A DNA stretch of 64,000 bases from Macrobrachium rosenbergii (taxonomy: Eukaryota; Arthropoda; Malacostraca; Decapoda; Palaemonidae): the NCBI RefSeq assembly GCF_040412425.1, contig NC_089789.1, positions 39,818,106-39,882,105 of the forward strand. The letters are read 5' to 3'. Made by a program: the position numbers and the translations under genes. Under the pieces are notes generated by a model. The model ran no database searches, had not been told where the DNA came from, and saw only the letters and a list, made by a program, of their open reading frames with translations. Positions 1-12,687 of the stretch are shown here, in pieces (the stretch's first letter is position 1; each line of letters begins with the position of its first letter).

Positions 1-408
1 CACAAACAAGAGTAAACAATGATACCCGAACCATTATCAGCGAGGGCTTTCCTGGTTTACTGAGTCTACCGGTTTATATTTACTCGAAGAGTTGTTGAAG
101 ACAGCGCTATCCTCATGTACTTCGGCTTCCAAGTGATTTCTTGCCTCTATCTCCATCATTATTATTATTATATTGTCCGTTGAGCGCAGCTCGTCAAAAG
201 AAGGTATAGGGATTGAAGCAACGATGCCAAAATGGTAAATGTGAAGGAGACTGCCGCACGAAGACATCGACTATTTACATAATTCCTTGACTGCAGAATA
301 CAGTATATAAAATGGTGAATATAATGCAGTGAATGTGAGGTAATTTGGGAAGTTTCCCGAGATAACGGAAATTTAGCCGTCTTTCGTTTATATTTTTGCC
401 TTCATCGC

Positions 409-610
409 CGAGGCGTTGATACTAACGTCGTCCCGCGGAATTTTCGCTGTTTAGTACCAGCACCTGTGGGATACACGATGACACACCAAAGTCGGTAAAT
501 TTCTCAAATTATCTCACCTGTACTGCATTATATACACCCACTTCTGTATTATTTAGTAAAAAAGGATTATGTAAATAAACGACATCTTCATACGGCCGTC
601 TTCTTTCCAT
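409..610 (+). repeat. Dispersed hairpin repeat, family R2, copy 1
   Basis: This copy matches 52188-52344 in the same orientation. Shared blocks are a CCGAGG...TACTAA segment, a TTTAGTAC...AGCACCT segment, TATATACACCCA, and AATAAACGA followed by CGGCCGTCT. Copy 1 is more diverged than copy 2. No coding sequence is present. Confidence 0.6.
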
Positions 611-1004
611 TTACCGCCAAAGTATTTTCCTCGTCATGTGTATCTGCAATTGCAGACTTCCTTGTCATTCTTTGAAAGAAGAATTTTCTTGAGGAACATA
701 TCAAATTAGAATCTAAGGCAATGCTGTAATCAAAATATTGCTAGAAATAGCATGTGAAAGAATGAACTAAGACAATTGTGACATACCTCGCGTTTTGACA
801 AATGTGAAGAAAACAGTTACAGTTTTGGGTCAGTGGCTCTGGGGCAATCAGTCCTTTTCAGTAAAATATATAAAAAAAAAACACAAAGAAAAAGAATAAT
901 TAAAAGAATATAAAGAATTACTGTTAATTAAAGCTACGTAATTAATGTGAAAAAACAAAAGTCTAAAATTATGAAATTATATGGCAACATTTTATTCCTT
1001 GAAG

Positions 1005-1006
<2 letters not shown>

Positions 1007-1053
<47 letters not shown>

Positions 1054-1494
1054 AACCGGAAGTAGTTAATATCTAAATCTGATTTAATTTTGGTCAGATA
1101 TCTTTATGCACAACAAAGATATCTGAAAAAGAAAGAAAATAAAGAATGAAAAGGTAAGAGAGAAGTTTGACCCAGAATGAGAAGATAGATAGAGCTGCCT
1201 CTTGAATGACAGCAGTTTATAGGATTCAATGAAGATCAAACCAGGATGAAAGGTCCAAAGCTTGATAATAGAGGGGGAAGAAGTAGTCTAGTAAGTAGTC
1301 AATAATTTGAGCGTTGATTTTCACAGAGCGAATTTGGCATTTGGTAGTCTAGTAATGGAACTATATGTTTCATGAAAAATGAAATTGAACGGTTCCAAGT
1401 AAATGCCTAAAATCGTTTTTTAATGTATTTAATTTGAATATCAATTTGTAAGTACTAGTAAAAGATCTCGGTTATTATGGTAGCATGAACAGGG

Positions 1495-1545
<51 letters not shown>
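1007..1545. repeat. (GA)n at 1007-1051 and (TA)n at 1497-1545
   Basis: There are two pure dinucleotide runs: about 22 GA units and about 24 TA units. The sequence between them (about 450 bases) is AT-rich with nothing recognisable. Confidence 0.95.
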
Positions 1546-1554
<9 letters not shown>

Positions 1555-2698
1555 TGCAAATGTACGTGCATGACTGAAAAAACAAATTTCAATACTGTTT
1601 CATGCTTCCTTTCTCTGTTTTGCCAGGAAATTCTTCCACGATTTGCGACTAATTCTTTTGTTCATTACTGTAACCAACGTTTAAGTGACTTAATTTGGCA
1701 AATAAGTCACTCTCAAAATGTCAGAGACAAACAATGCATTTGGAAACAAACAATACATTTGGTAAATCTTGCCATTGCATGAGGGACGTGCGGTTGCCAC
1801 AATGTTTACATTGCGGGCAAACCGCCGCCCAGCAGGTCTCAAAAGTTCCGAGAAATCCAAGTCGAAGAGTCATTGCCGGCGATGACATTTCCTCCCCTTT
1901 GCGGATGGCGTGCTACGTTGTTGTCTCCGCATTTGATATTTGTTTGCTCTTGTTTGGATGATGGCCCAGTGGGGAGCGTGACGTTTATTCTCGCCCACGG
2001 GCTCCGTTGAAATGGATGAACAACGCAGTGTTGCTGCGTCAACACCCATAAGCTTCGTTGGAGTGATGTGAACGAACACAATCCTCTTGTGTCAATATCC
2101 AAATGTTTGTTGAGAGAATTTTGCATTCCTCAGATACCGTTCATAACTGGGTGTTTATCCTTTTATCCTGACCTTACTTTGACCCATTGTCGCCCCCACA
2201 GGACTTCTAGGGTCAGTCGGAAGTTTCACGTATGGTCACGGGAGCCTATGCACCAACGGCGTCTCGACAATGCAAGTAGACCTACCGAGAGTAGATTCGT
2301 CACCGGTTTATCTTATTTTCGAAAATAACGGAGTAACGCAAACTTATCAGTTCGCCACAACAGGCAAAGCCGGTGGTTATCGGTTCTCGCTGTTAAAAAG
2401 AATTATTTGGATTGTAATGCACACGTGAGCAGGAGGTGAAATAAAGGTCACACGGACCCGGGTGAACCGTTGGTTGGGTGATCCCTACGCATCCTGGATG
2501 AACCCCATATCCCTCACCCATCATCCCCATCCCGACCCTGAGGCAGATCCTTCGGTTCATCATCCTTCCTACTCTCAAAGAGAGAGAGAAAGAGAGATGT
2601 GAGGAGGGAGGAAGGGGGTGAAACACACCAAGGGAGTACGATCACCAGTCCCTCCCCCAACGGTACCCCCGTACGATTCTGGGATCACGTGGTTCCTG

Positions 2699-2702
<4 letters not shown>

Positions 2703-2734
<32 letters not shown>

Positions 2735-3070
2735 GTAGGCAGTGACGACGAGCCGGGGAAACCGACAAGCAACCAGTTTAGCGAAGGCTCTGCCGTAAGC
2801 CGGTCCAACATTCAGGAAGCTTAGGTCTTCTACTGCTACAACTACCGAAGGAGGTAGATATCAAATAGTGAGTGAGAGGTCCGTTTAAGTAGATGTCAGT
2901 AAGTGTTGCCTATCTTTGTTCCAGTGTGGTTATCGGATAAGATTCATCACTCAACATTTGAAGATTGAATATAGGTTTTCAATTACATTATCCGCTTTTT
3001 TGAAGTCTCGCGAACTGCAGAGAGAGAATCTAACGAAAGTGCGCGAAGTTACTTCTACAGGGAAAATTTT

Positions 3071-3142
<72 letters not shown>
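2703..3142. repeat. (TC)n at 2703-2732 and (CT)n at 3073-3142
   Basis: The second run is about 35 uninterrupted CT units. Open frames of 68-86 codons here run through these repeats and are artefacts. Confidence 0.95.
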
Positions 3143-3145
<3 letters not shown>

Positions 3146-4619
3146 TCAGTTTAGTAGAATTTTATACTAAAACTTACAATCGGCACACGACTTGTTTATT
3201 ATGCAGTGAAGAATGGGCGCATATATTACAAAAACACTCACGAAGTTTTATATTTTTCCATTGCCTACAGCTTCCAGTATCATTGCCATTTGAATAAGGA
3301 AAGAAAAACAAAGGAAATTCTCAAAGTAAAGTTGGTCTTCTTTAAAGGTGCTGTGTAGCTGTTTGGGCTCGGGGCTCCATGAAAACCCAGGTCATATTGA
3401 TCGAGACAGTACAAGGCCATGTGCACAGCAAGGTGGAACAAATTCCTTGCGAATGTTTTTGTTTATTGTAAATTCTTTTAACTGGATCGAGTTCATCGTA
3501 TTTCGTTTTGGGTAATAGTTGAAACCTGTTTTGTTTTGCGAGTCGAATTAGTTGCTTTTTTGAGGGAAATTGTCAATTATTACTTGAGCATTTTGTCCTT
3601 GTGACTTTTTTTTTTTTTTTGAAGTGCATAATTTCTTTTAAAGGTGAATTTGCGTGAACTACATTTCGTTTTAGGGATAAACTGAATATTGATTTATTTT
3701 ATGAAGTGAATTTTGCTCATTCAAAGGAGACAACGTTGGATTATGGTTGATTCTGAGGGAATGAAATGAACCATACTTGATTTACAGGGAACGGAGTATG
3801 TAAACATGGTAAATTATACTTGACTTATGAGGGAAAAATAAATTCTAACGCCTGACTTAAAACTTATCTTTGTTTACGAATAAAGAGAATCCTGCCCAGC
3901 TCTCAAGCACAGGAAATGATATCACACCTTTAGAAGGAGGTTATCTTGCTTCAAGAAAGGTGTGAACTGTACATCAGTTAGAACAAACAAATCCCTGTCT
4001 TGATTTGGCAAAAAGTATATATTTATTCCGGAAGCAAACTGAATCATTCTCGAATTATTAAAAAAAAAGTGAGTCACTGATTTACAAAGAAGGCTGGTCA
4101 CATGATTTAGGACCGCTATCCTTTTCTGTAGAATATTAGCGAAGCTTATCCTGACTCACGAATATAAGTGAATCATATCTTTTGTCGTGCTTTATTACAG
4201 AAGCAACTACCATTTCTTTTAGGTATTGAGTGTTATCATGTAAAATAAAGTCCATAGAAAGGCTTGAGAACCTGACAGCCGGAATTTTTTTTAACTGATA
4301 ATCTATAATGACGTTACTCAGTGTTAAAAGAATTCTTAACCTGAAAAGTTAAAAATTTTAATGTAATTGTACAGTGAATTTTGCTTTAGGCTGTGAATAT
4401 TATGGAAAAGGATACATTTTGGTGTCAATGACAATAACAATATAACAATAATAATAACGAAACTTTAACCGAGAGCCATGAATAAATGCACGTTGTGGAA
4501 ACAGCGTTTCTGTCCTAGCTATTGTCTGTTCGATTTTATGCCTAGGATTTTGTCCAATGATTATTATAGCTTGTAAATGTTGATTAATATTTAAAATTAT
4601 CTTTAATATACGCTTACTG

Positions 4620-4621
<2 letters not shown>

Positions 4622-4667
<46 letters not shown>
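4622..4667. repeat. (CT)n microsatellite
   Basis: About 23 CT units. The minus-strand frame that begins with a run of Arg-Glu codons is the translation of this repeat. Confidence 0.95.
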
Positions 4668-4669
<2 letters not shown>

Positions 4670-5108
4670 GGTTGTTTACCCGAAGAGACGATTTAATCGG
4701 TTTGTTGGTCTGAATAAAAAAAAAGTAACTAAATAAATCCCGGGCTTAAATGGTAATAGTTTAGGATTTAAGGACCATTGGTCTTTGTTTCTTTGAGAAT
4801 AAACCGACCTGAAACTGGCACGGGCTCTTTCTCCTAGAGCAGCCCGTCGTGGGCTTATGATATTTCTGACCTCTGAACCTCCCTGATAAAGTATTACTAT
4901 CAGTTGCCCCCGAGACTTTGGTCATCCTGTTATCAGTTCAGGGATTTGTATTATCGGGTATACAAATAGGATTTTATATCTTCCTTTCTTCGAACGGCTG
5001 ACAAAGAGCCGAACGGGAAACTATTTTCTGATACATAAACACTCGGCCATACACGAGACGAGCTTAGAATCTGCTCACTTAGAAACTTGAAAATAAAAAC
5101 ACAGATGT

Positions 5109-5247
5109 GAGAGCAAACATATTTAAAAACTCCACATGCAGTTTCAGAGCGTCATGCTTCCTGTTCAGTGTGGAGACACTAAAAACCCACAATGAAGAGG
5201 GAGCATGACGCTCCTGCATGTAGATTTTTTAAAATATATTTGTTCTC
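5109..5247. repeat. 139-bp imperfect hairpin, MITE-like
   Basis: The left arm (about 5109-5175) and the right arm (about 5185-5247) are reverse complements with small mismatches and indels. The best block is GAGCGTCATGCT paired with AGCATGACGCTC. The apical loop is only about 10 bases. The outer ends, AGCAAACATATTT and AAATATATTTGTTCT, also pair. The shape fits a small foldback or MITE, or a long-stem hairpin RNA. Confidence 0.7.
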
Positions 5248-6807
5248 CAATGTGTTTTTTTTTTTCAAATCTGTTCACTATTGAGACCTACGTAATAAAC
5301 AAATAAACATCAAATAGTTTGGACACAGCCGACCACTTTTGTTTGGTTAATAGTATATCAATCAATCAAAGAATTTAATAAGAGGATGAAATCGTCAAGC
5401 CATTGATATCTTTATGTAATAATAAACCGAATGATTATGGGTATGCAGCCTACATAACAAAAGTAAAATGAACAAATACACAAATAATACAAAAAAGTGG
5501 AAAAAAAACCACGACTAACTTCCCGAGTCTCTGTGGGTATGAAGTTAACCGTGTCAATTGAGCTTAATGGGGCAGACTAATAAGAAACTACGAGGACCGA
5601 GAGTGAATAGAACAGTCATTTAAGATGGAGCGAAGGGTGGAATGTAGTCGACTCTGACCAACCCACCAAAGAGAAGGATCCGTATCTTACCCCCTTGGGA
5701 CAAGTCACAAGCCTTGAAAATGTTTGAGCGTAAACAGATTGGGAAGGGAATCAAGGGTCGGATTTATCAGGAACGTCATTTCGTCAGGCATTAATATAAT
5801 ATCAGTACTGGACGTAAACTTGTCTTCCGCAAAACCGTCTTTGCATCTATTGGTCCAAGCACGGATATTTGTCTCCATCTCTCAACAATGTTTTGAAAGA
5901 AGACTGATTTAATGGTTATCTCGTGTGACATTTACCAGTCACGGAAGCCGATTTCGACGCAGGAACCCGGAAACGGTAATTAATTTCCTGTACTACATAC
6001 GGCACTCCCAAAGAGTTCCTTACAGTTTAAAAACCAAGAAGAAGACTGTAGCTGACTTCTGATTCAAATAAAAACTAAGAATGAAACATTAAACAGCTGA
6101 CTTACGCATTAAGCTCAATTGGGATGAGGCTGAATGCATCCCACTTTTAGGTGATTTACAAGAAGAAGAACGCTATTCAGAGCCTTGCTCTACTTTGAAG
6201 AGATCCGAATGGAAATTCGCACAAACTTGGAAATCTTCAAGAACTGGAAGTTTTCCAAATCATGTGAAATACGACTTCGATACCATGCTAGGACCAAAGA
6301 AAATGAATGCTTCATTTCCTGTGCAGAGTCTTCTACAGTGTGAGACCTGGTGTCAACGACTAAAGGAAAGATCTTGTGAGGTCTTTCGTAATGTCTATCA
6401 AGACTTAGTTAACCGGGCAAAATCTTGGATGCTTCTTTTGAAGTTTTATCGTTAGGATTTTCCCTAACAGCCAAGCATTCTTGGACATGGAGGTCAATGA
6501 AGGATGAAGACTAAGATATATGAGAGAAATGCCAAAATCTAAACATCTTTTACTATTAACCTATTAAAATTCCTCTGGCAATGTTCCGCTGGTGAAATAT
6601 ATCAACTTCCTGGCTTTCCAGTAATTTGGAAGGCCCTTATTCCCAACTGATACAAAATACATTCTAATCTGATGATGTGTGTGTTCTATTCTGTTGAATG
6701 ACGTGTTTGTAAGAACCTCACTTAAAAAATTTTATACACAGCTTTACCTGTACTAACTGAAAATATATAGAACACTAATCATGATTATCTTCTTCTTGCA
6801 TTGTCAG

Positions 6808-9800
6808 GCACAGAATGCATCGGTTAGCCTTGTTGGCGTTGCTGTTTCTATGCAGCAAGGTGTCGGCAGATACGCCAGCGAATTGCACCTTCGACGATGT
6901 ACAGGGAGAATGGCTCTTCTATGAAACAGAGAGGACGGGAGACGCAAAAATTGACTGTGATAATATGGGTAGGTTCTTAAGGCTGTCTATTCTTGAAATG
7001 AATAATCCCTTGTAAGATACCAGTTCTAGATCCTAGGGAGTGACAGTCATGTTTCTTAATATTTATGGGTTTAACCAGGTGACTTTTCAAATATCCATGA
7101 GTGACGGATTTGTTTGAGGTTGTCGAATTCCGTTGAGCTCAAAATCAGATTATTTTGCAAATTTTCCAGCAAATTCTAAGTGTGACCTATTCTCTCTAAA
7201 TAACCCAGTGTTGGTATACATGAGGTGCTGGAATTTTTAATACCAAAATTCTGTCAATAATCTAATGGTCATTCCATAAAAGAAGCTGCATTATAGCTCT
7301 ATTTCCAACCATACTAATCTATGTTTGATTTCCTGAAACTCGTAAGATTTCAACACATATCCAAATATTTATTAAACATCAGTGTAAACCTCACATAATT
7401 ATACTATACCAAAATTCCTTTACAATTATGTTATCAAACTGCAACCTACTTTTTATGAGATATTTTCTCTTAACAGACATGTCTGATGAAATCAATTTCC
7501 ACTGGAGTTAAAGAAACAACTACCTATAAGGCATAACTTGAAGTATGACCAAACCTTTATTCCCTGCATGCTACTGACAGAAATTATTAACTCCAAAGGA
7601 CTAATGACCAATCAGTGTGTTACTATAAACAGTGTAATTAAATTACATCTCCCATACATTCAGGACCAATCATCCACAAGATGACAGTAAAGCTCATGTA
7701 TCCCAACGTAGCAGAGGATGAGTATGGAAACAGAGGGACCTGGACTATGATTTACAACCAAGGCTTTGAAGTCAAAGTTTCTGGAAGATCTTTCTTTGCG
7801 TTCTCCTACTACGAGCAGGTGTGTTACCAGAGGAGAAAACCTTTTCTACTTCCTAATGTAATGTTACCTTCCAAAATGTTATGAATACTTGCTGAAAATT
7901 CTTTAATTTGACAAGTTTTAAAATATTTGTTAAACTGATGATTGAAATATTTCCTTTACAGACTGGAGATGACGTCGTTTCCATGTGCGACAGAACCTTC
8001 ACTGGCTGGTCTCGAGACATTACAGTAAGAAACTGGGCATGCTACAGGGCACAGAAAAAACAACAAGTGTCACCAAAGATCCAAACTCTGCAACCAACAG
8101 AATACGTGAGTTTTTAATAAGACCTTTTGCTGAGTCTTACTAAAATCAGCATTACATATTCCGTATGCTACCAATTAGTAGCTATCATGAGATCTAAGAG
8201 AGGATTCAGCATATGCTATCTAAAACCATATATAAGGGAATACTTTGTTTAAACAGAATCAAAGAATAATTAACTCAGGCTGCTGTCAAAAGACCAGAGC
8301 AAATAGACAAGAATACAAAGAGATTGCAAAGATGAATCAACTTTGTATATAATCAAGATGCAGAGAACTATGACTGGATATATTTCTTGTTCTTTATCAT
8401 GCAGTTAGATTTATCTGTGAGAGGCAAAGATGTCAAAAGTGAAAACTAATCTCTCCTCCAACAGACATGAATCCTGATAATCTTGCATCCAAACTTTTTT
8501 CTGGTCAAGTTAAAAAATGGAAATTGACTTAGAACAGAAGGGTGGAAAAAAATAAATGGAAGGTAAATAGATGAAAAAGAATCCTTTGCAGGAATAGAGT
8601 GGCCATGACTAAAGGCATCAGAGATTCTTTTATTTCTATTTCTCACAGAAAAGTGGACTATACAAGTACAACAAGGATTTTATCAGGAGCATCAATGCAG
8701 CACAGAACAGCTGGGTGGCAGATGTGTATCCTGAATATGAACACATGACTATGATGGACCATCTAAGACGAGCTGGTGGCAAAGCGTAATTATCAGTTTG
8801 AATGTTTTGTAGTAATTAAGTTCCTGAAACATCTAGTAGTATTACCAAGATTTTTATCAATATTGTATTCTACTTACAAGAAAAATACAAAATTACTACT
8901 GCTTATGAATTTCTTATTCCACCAGATCAAAGATTCTCAGTAGACCCACTCCAGCTCCAGCAACTTTCGTAACTCGCTTACGTGACCTCTCATTGCCACC
9001 AACATGGGATTGGCGTAATGTCTCTGGCATTAACTATGTTTCACCTGTTAGGTATGATTTCTTCATTGTAAAATGTTCTGAATAAAAGTATTCCATATAC
9101 TGTACAGTATAGTGATTTCGAAACATTCAGACTACAGTATATGACAATACTAAGACATTCATTCTACCTTTATACAAATCTTTGCAGAAACCAAGGTAAC
9201 TGTGGGTCTTGCTATGCTTTTGCATCAATGGCTGCACTTGAAGCCCGAGTAAGGATACTTACAAACAACCACCAGCAGCCTGTGTTTGCACCTCAAGATG
9301 TTGTAGGATGCTCAAAGCTTTCTCAGGGTTGTGAAGGAGGTTTTCCATTCTTGATTGCTGGAAGGTTTGTTCCAAGGCTTTTTCTTGTATAGTATTAGTT
9401 GTGGTAATATAAATGTGGGTGGGTGTGAATACCTTCACAAGCAAAATTTTACCATTTGTTATTTTTTTCTTCCAAGATAACAGCATTACAAAACAGTAAT
9501 ATGATTAAATCTACAAATGTGCCTGTAAATTCAGGGGTTAACCATATTCTTTTGAGCAATAGTTCACAAACATTGTTAAATGACCAGTGTTGGTTTTGCT
9601 GAAAATCATAAGATAAAATCAGAAAAGACCAAATATCTTTGAGAATCTTTTAAATGCATAAATAAAGCATGTATTATACATTCACAATGAACACTGTTTT
9701 AGAAGTACAGTACATGTACAGTTTTAAATTCAGTCAATTCTTTGGAAGACAATTTTATGCTTACAGTATTCTGTTTAAGAAAATGCTTTGTATCACTGTA

Positions 9801-11906
9801 TTTCTGTTATGAACAGGTATGCTCAGGATGTTGGTGTAGTTGAGGAGACGTGCTCACCATACGAAGCAAAAGACGATGTCTGCCGTACTAACACAAATTG
9901 TGCCAAGCACTACACAGCATACTATCGTTATGTGGGAGGTACAGTATGGTATTATGACACTTAAATTTGAAAGAGACACTTTCTGATGCTAAACTATTAA
10001 CATTTAATATTGATTTGTTCCTATTTACTCAAGCTGAATAAGATGAACTGTACTGTAAAAAACTACTTTTGAAAATGGCTAAATTCACCTCCATGAGGTT
10101 TAGTAAAATTATATAACATTGCCATTTATTACAGTATAGCTCAGAGGTATCACAAGTGACTTCTCTCAGTGGTGGTACCAAATTATAATTTAGTTGAATG
10201 TGAAAACATAGCTTTGCTGTACAGTGAAAATAAATGCAAGTCACGCTCTCAAAATACTTGTGGTGGGCAGTGAACAAAAGGCATATGGGAATATACAGAC
10301 TATGAGTCAGAATAAGGGTTCACCACAATTGAAAGAGTACAATACTGCTTACACATTGAGGGGCCCATGACATACAGATCAAGCCTGTATCTAGGGAGCT
10401 GGGCATATTCATTTCATGACAGATCTGTTTTTAATCAAGGTTAGTCCGTATCAAAGTGGATGACTGGTTCTTAGGATAGGAGCCCAATACTAAACAGTTT
10501 GTTCGTTAGATGAAATGAAGACGACACAAAAGTATTTAAAATAAAATTACACCTAATTTTGCAGGATACTATGGGGCTTGTAATGAAGAGGAAATGAAGT
10601 TAGCCCTGGTAAAGGGAGGACCAATGCCTGTGGGGTTGGAAGTATATGACGACTTCCTTCATTACAAGGGTGGAATTTACCACCATACCGGTCTCCAGGA
10701 CAGATTCAATCCCCTTGAGGTAAGACTAAATCTAAGAGAAAGTTTTGTAACCTGGATATTTACTTCTTTACAGGTTCTGTGCATGCAAAAGTTTAATTTG
10801 GTATCTCCATGGTTCCAGAGATTTTAGGGATTTCTATCCAAAAAGACCTCTGATTCTGGATTATCAACATATCACTGGAATTTTGTTATTATCATCATCA
10901 TTACAAGTAGTTTAAGCAGACCACCATGACACTACTAGATTTATAAGACTAGTTAAAAGGATTTATTCCTCAATGAGGATGGAAACTGGTGTTACACAGT
11001 TAGCGAAGTTGAACAGATAAGTGCAAAAAGACCAGTGAGAATTGATGGGAAGTAAGACAGAAAGCTACAGGGGCCAGAATATGTAATGCTCAAGTTTCAA
11101 AACTCCTGGTAGAATGCATTGTAAGGCACCTACCAGCTTTCATGTAGAAATTGTAGACATTTTCATACCTGAATTGCTGGAGGATTAGTTATGTGCTTTG
11201 TAGTATTTCAAAGAACTTAATATTTTTCTTAAGCTATTTTGCAACATTATAGTGGACAGTATTGGAAACTGTTTCATGTTTGTAACTTCATTGGTTAGAC
11301 AAGAGTGGACTTCAAAACCTAATGACAGCCATTAGCTGCATGTAAAAGTGACTTTTAAGCATGGAATAGCATGTCTCTCATTTTCTAATTAAATAATGAC
11401 AGCTCTCCTTATTTAAAGCAAAGCAGGTATGTAAGAGGCAGATATAGAAATCTAATGAAGCCAAGTCATGCAAGGTAATGTTATGCATGGAAGAAGGGAA
11501 TTAACAGTTTAAATGACAAAAAAATAAATTAAAAGCCAAGGATGAAATTACTGCTAAGAGCAAAAGATTATAGATGTCATTTAGAAGGAACTAAATAGCA
11601 GCGACAAGGCCCAAGCCATGTCAGCCCATATCAGTTTTCAGCTGAAAATATTGTTCTAATTGTCACTGATTAACCATAAACACTGTATATATAGTTTCTA
11701 ATTTTAAATATTTTCACTTTCAGCTTACAAATCATGCAGTATTACTTGTTGGATATGGTGAAGATGAAGAAACTGGTGAAAAGTTCTGGAGCATCAAAAA
11801 CTCCTGGGGAGAGTCTTGGGGAGAAGGAGGATACTTCAGAATCCGTCGAGGGGAAGACGAGTGTGCCGTTGAGTCTTTGGGAGTGGAAGTGGTACCAATA
11901 CCATGA
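6808..11906 (+). CDS. CTSC: Cathepsin C (dipeptidyl peptidase 1), complete, nine coding exons
   Basis: Papain-family (C1A) exopeptidase that removes dipeptides from protein N-termini in lysosomes or secretory granules. Coding exons: 6815-6968, 7664-7818, 7962-8105, 8649-8785, 8926-9051, 9188-9364, 9817-9938, 10565-10719 and 11724-11906. All have AG/GT borders and the phases join without a frame break to 450 codons (human enzyme about 463). Residues 1-18 are a hydrophobic signal peptide. Cleavage after SA leaves DTPANC, the conserved start of the exclusion domain, whose N-terminal Asp binds the substrate amino group in the family. Cys24, Cys48, Cys112 and Cys130 match the exclusion-domain cysteines. 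The papain-like part begins near LPPTWDWR (about 218). It has Gln241, catalytic Cys247 in [11 protein letters not shown], His394 in LTNHAV and Asn416 in KNSWG. The ATG at 6815 is followed directly by the signal peptide. A good acceptor ends at 6807, so a 5' UTR exon probably lies upstream, but I could not place it. One oddity is Phe293, where vertebrate enzymes have Tyr in GGFPY. Confidence 0.96.
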
Positions 11907-12070
11907 TAATGCTTTTCTAATCATGAGAGGTAGTCTTTTGACTCGAGTCTTAACTAGTAAGCACAATTTTTAAAGTCTATCTTAGCACTGTTTAAGTGAA
12001 GCTTTTCCATCTTTGATAAACCAGGGCTTTGTGTACTACTGTACTCTGTAAGGTGAATTATCGTTGACTG

Positions 12071-12076
12071 AATAAA
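12071..12076 (+). terminator. Poly(A) signal AATAAA of the cathepsin C gene
   Basis: A canonical AATAAA lies 165 bases after the TGA stop (11904-11906) and is followed by a T-rich stretch and a TGTAGTG segment, as expected for a cleavage site near 12090-12100. It implies a short 3' UTR of roughly 190 bases. Confidence 0.7.
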
Positions 12077-12444
12077 ATTACTTTTTTACACAATGTAGTG
12101 CTTTTCTTCCTTTACTGGTTGGTTTTACTGAAACGTCTGTACAGCATTAATGAATTTTGCTTTGCAGCTTTTCTATTTTTCAAACAAAAAGGCTCATGTT
12201 CTAGTTTTTGTAATGAGGAAATGTTTTCTACATAAACTGAAAAGGTTTAAAAAAACGAGTTCTATAGAATATATACTGCTTTCAATATGGAAATATATAT
12301 AATCAGAAATCATATTTGTTTTATAAATTCCAGTGTAACCCTTAATGTATGACTTACATTTGCCAGTTACTATACAATGTTGAAATAAACTGTAACTTAC
12401 ATGATTATATCCATTTAAGATCAGCACCTATTTTAACCACGACA

Positions 12445-12450
12445 TTTAAT
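12445..12450 (-). terminator. Possible ATTAAA poly(A) signal of HAUS5
   Basis: The minus strand reads ATTAAA here, about 240 bases after the TAA stop at 12688-12690. Another ATTAAA is at 12538-12543. No AATAAA was seen on this strand between the stop and the cathepsin C 3' UTR. Either site would end the transcript before it meets the convergent gene. Confidence 0.3.
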
Positions 12451-12687
12451 TCTGCAGATTCCTTTGTCTTACTTATATTTCAAAGTTACAGCGTATTTAT
12501 ATTCTTCTGAATTGTTTTTCTTCTATTTGCATAATCTCTTTAATATTTTCACAAATATTATCTGGTAGCTTTTTCCCATTTTAAGCACTTTACAGTATCT
12601 TTTCAATATCTTTTCACTGGATTCTGAATTACTGTTAATCTTACTCTGTCATCACTTGAAAACTGATGTAATGCATAATAAGGTCCC

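Larger units (their letters stand above)
611..6800. other. Intergenic; microsatellites only, no gene seen
   Basis: Apart from the microsatellites and the hairpin listed separately, this stretch has only short open frames without recognisable domains or splice-linked partners. The frames around 1570-2330, 2393-3170 and 6195-6455 were examined and not accepted. The cathepsin C promoter and any 5' UTR exon should lie in the right-hand part but could not be fixed. Confidence 0.5.

Noticed and set aside
6195..6455. 86-codon frame just upstream of cathepsin C
   Set aside because: It has no motif and no splice donor phase that would join it to the cathepsin C start exon. The signal peptide already begins at 6815.
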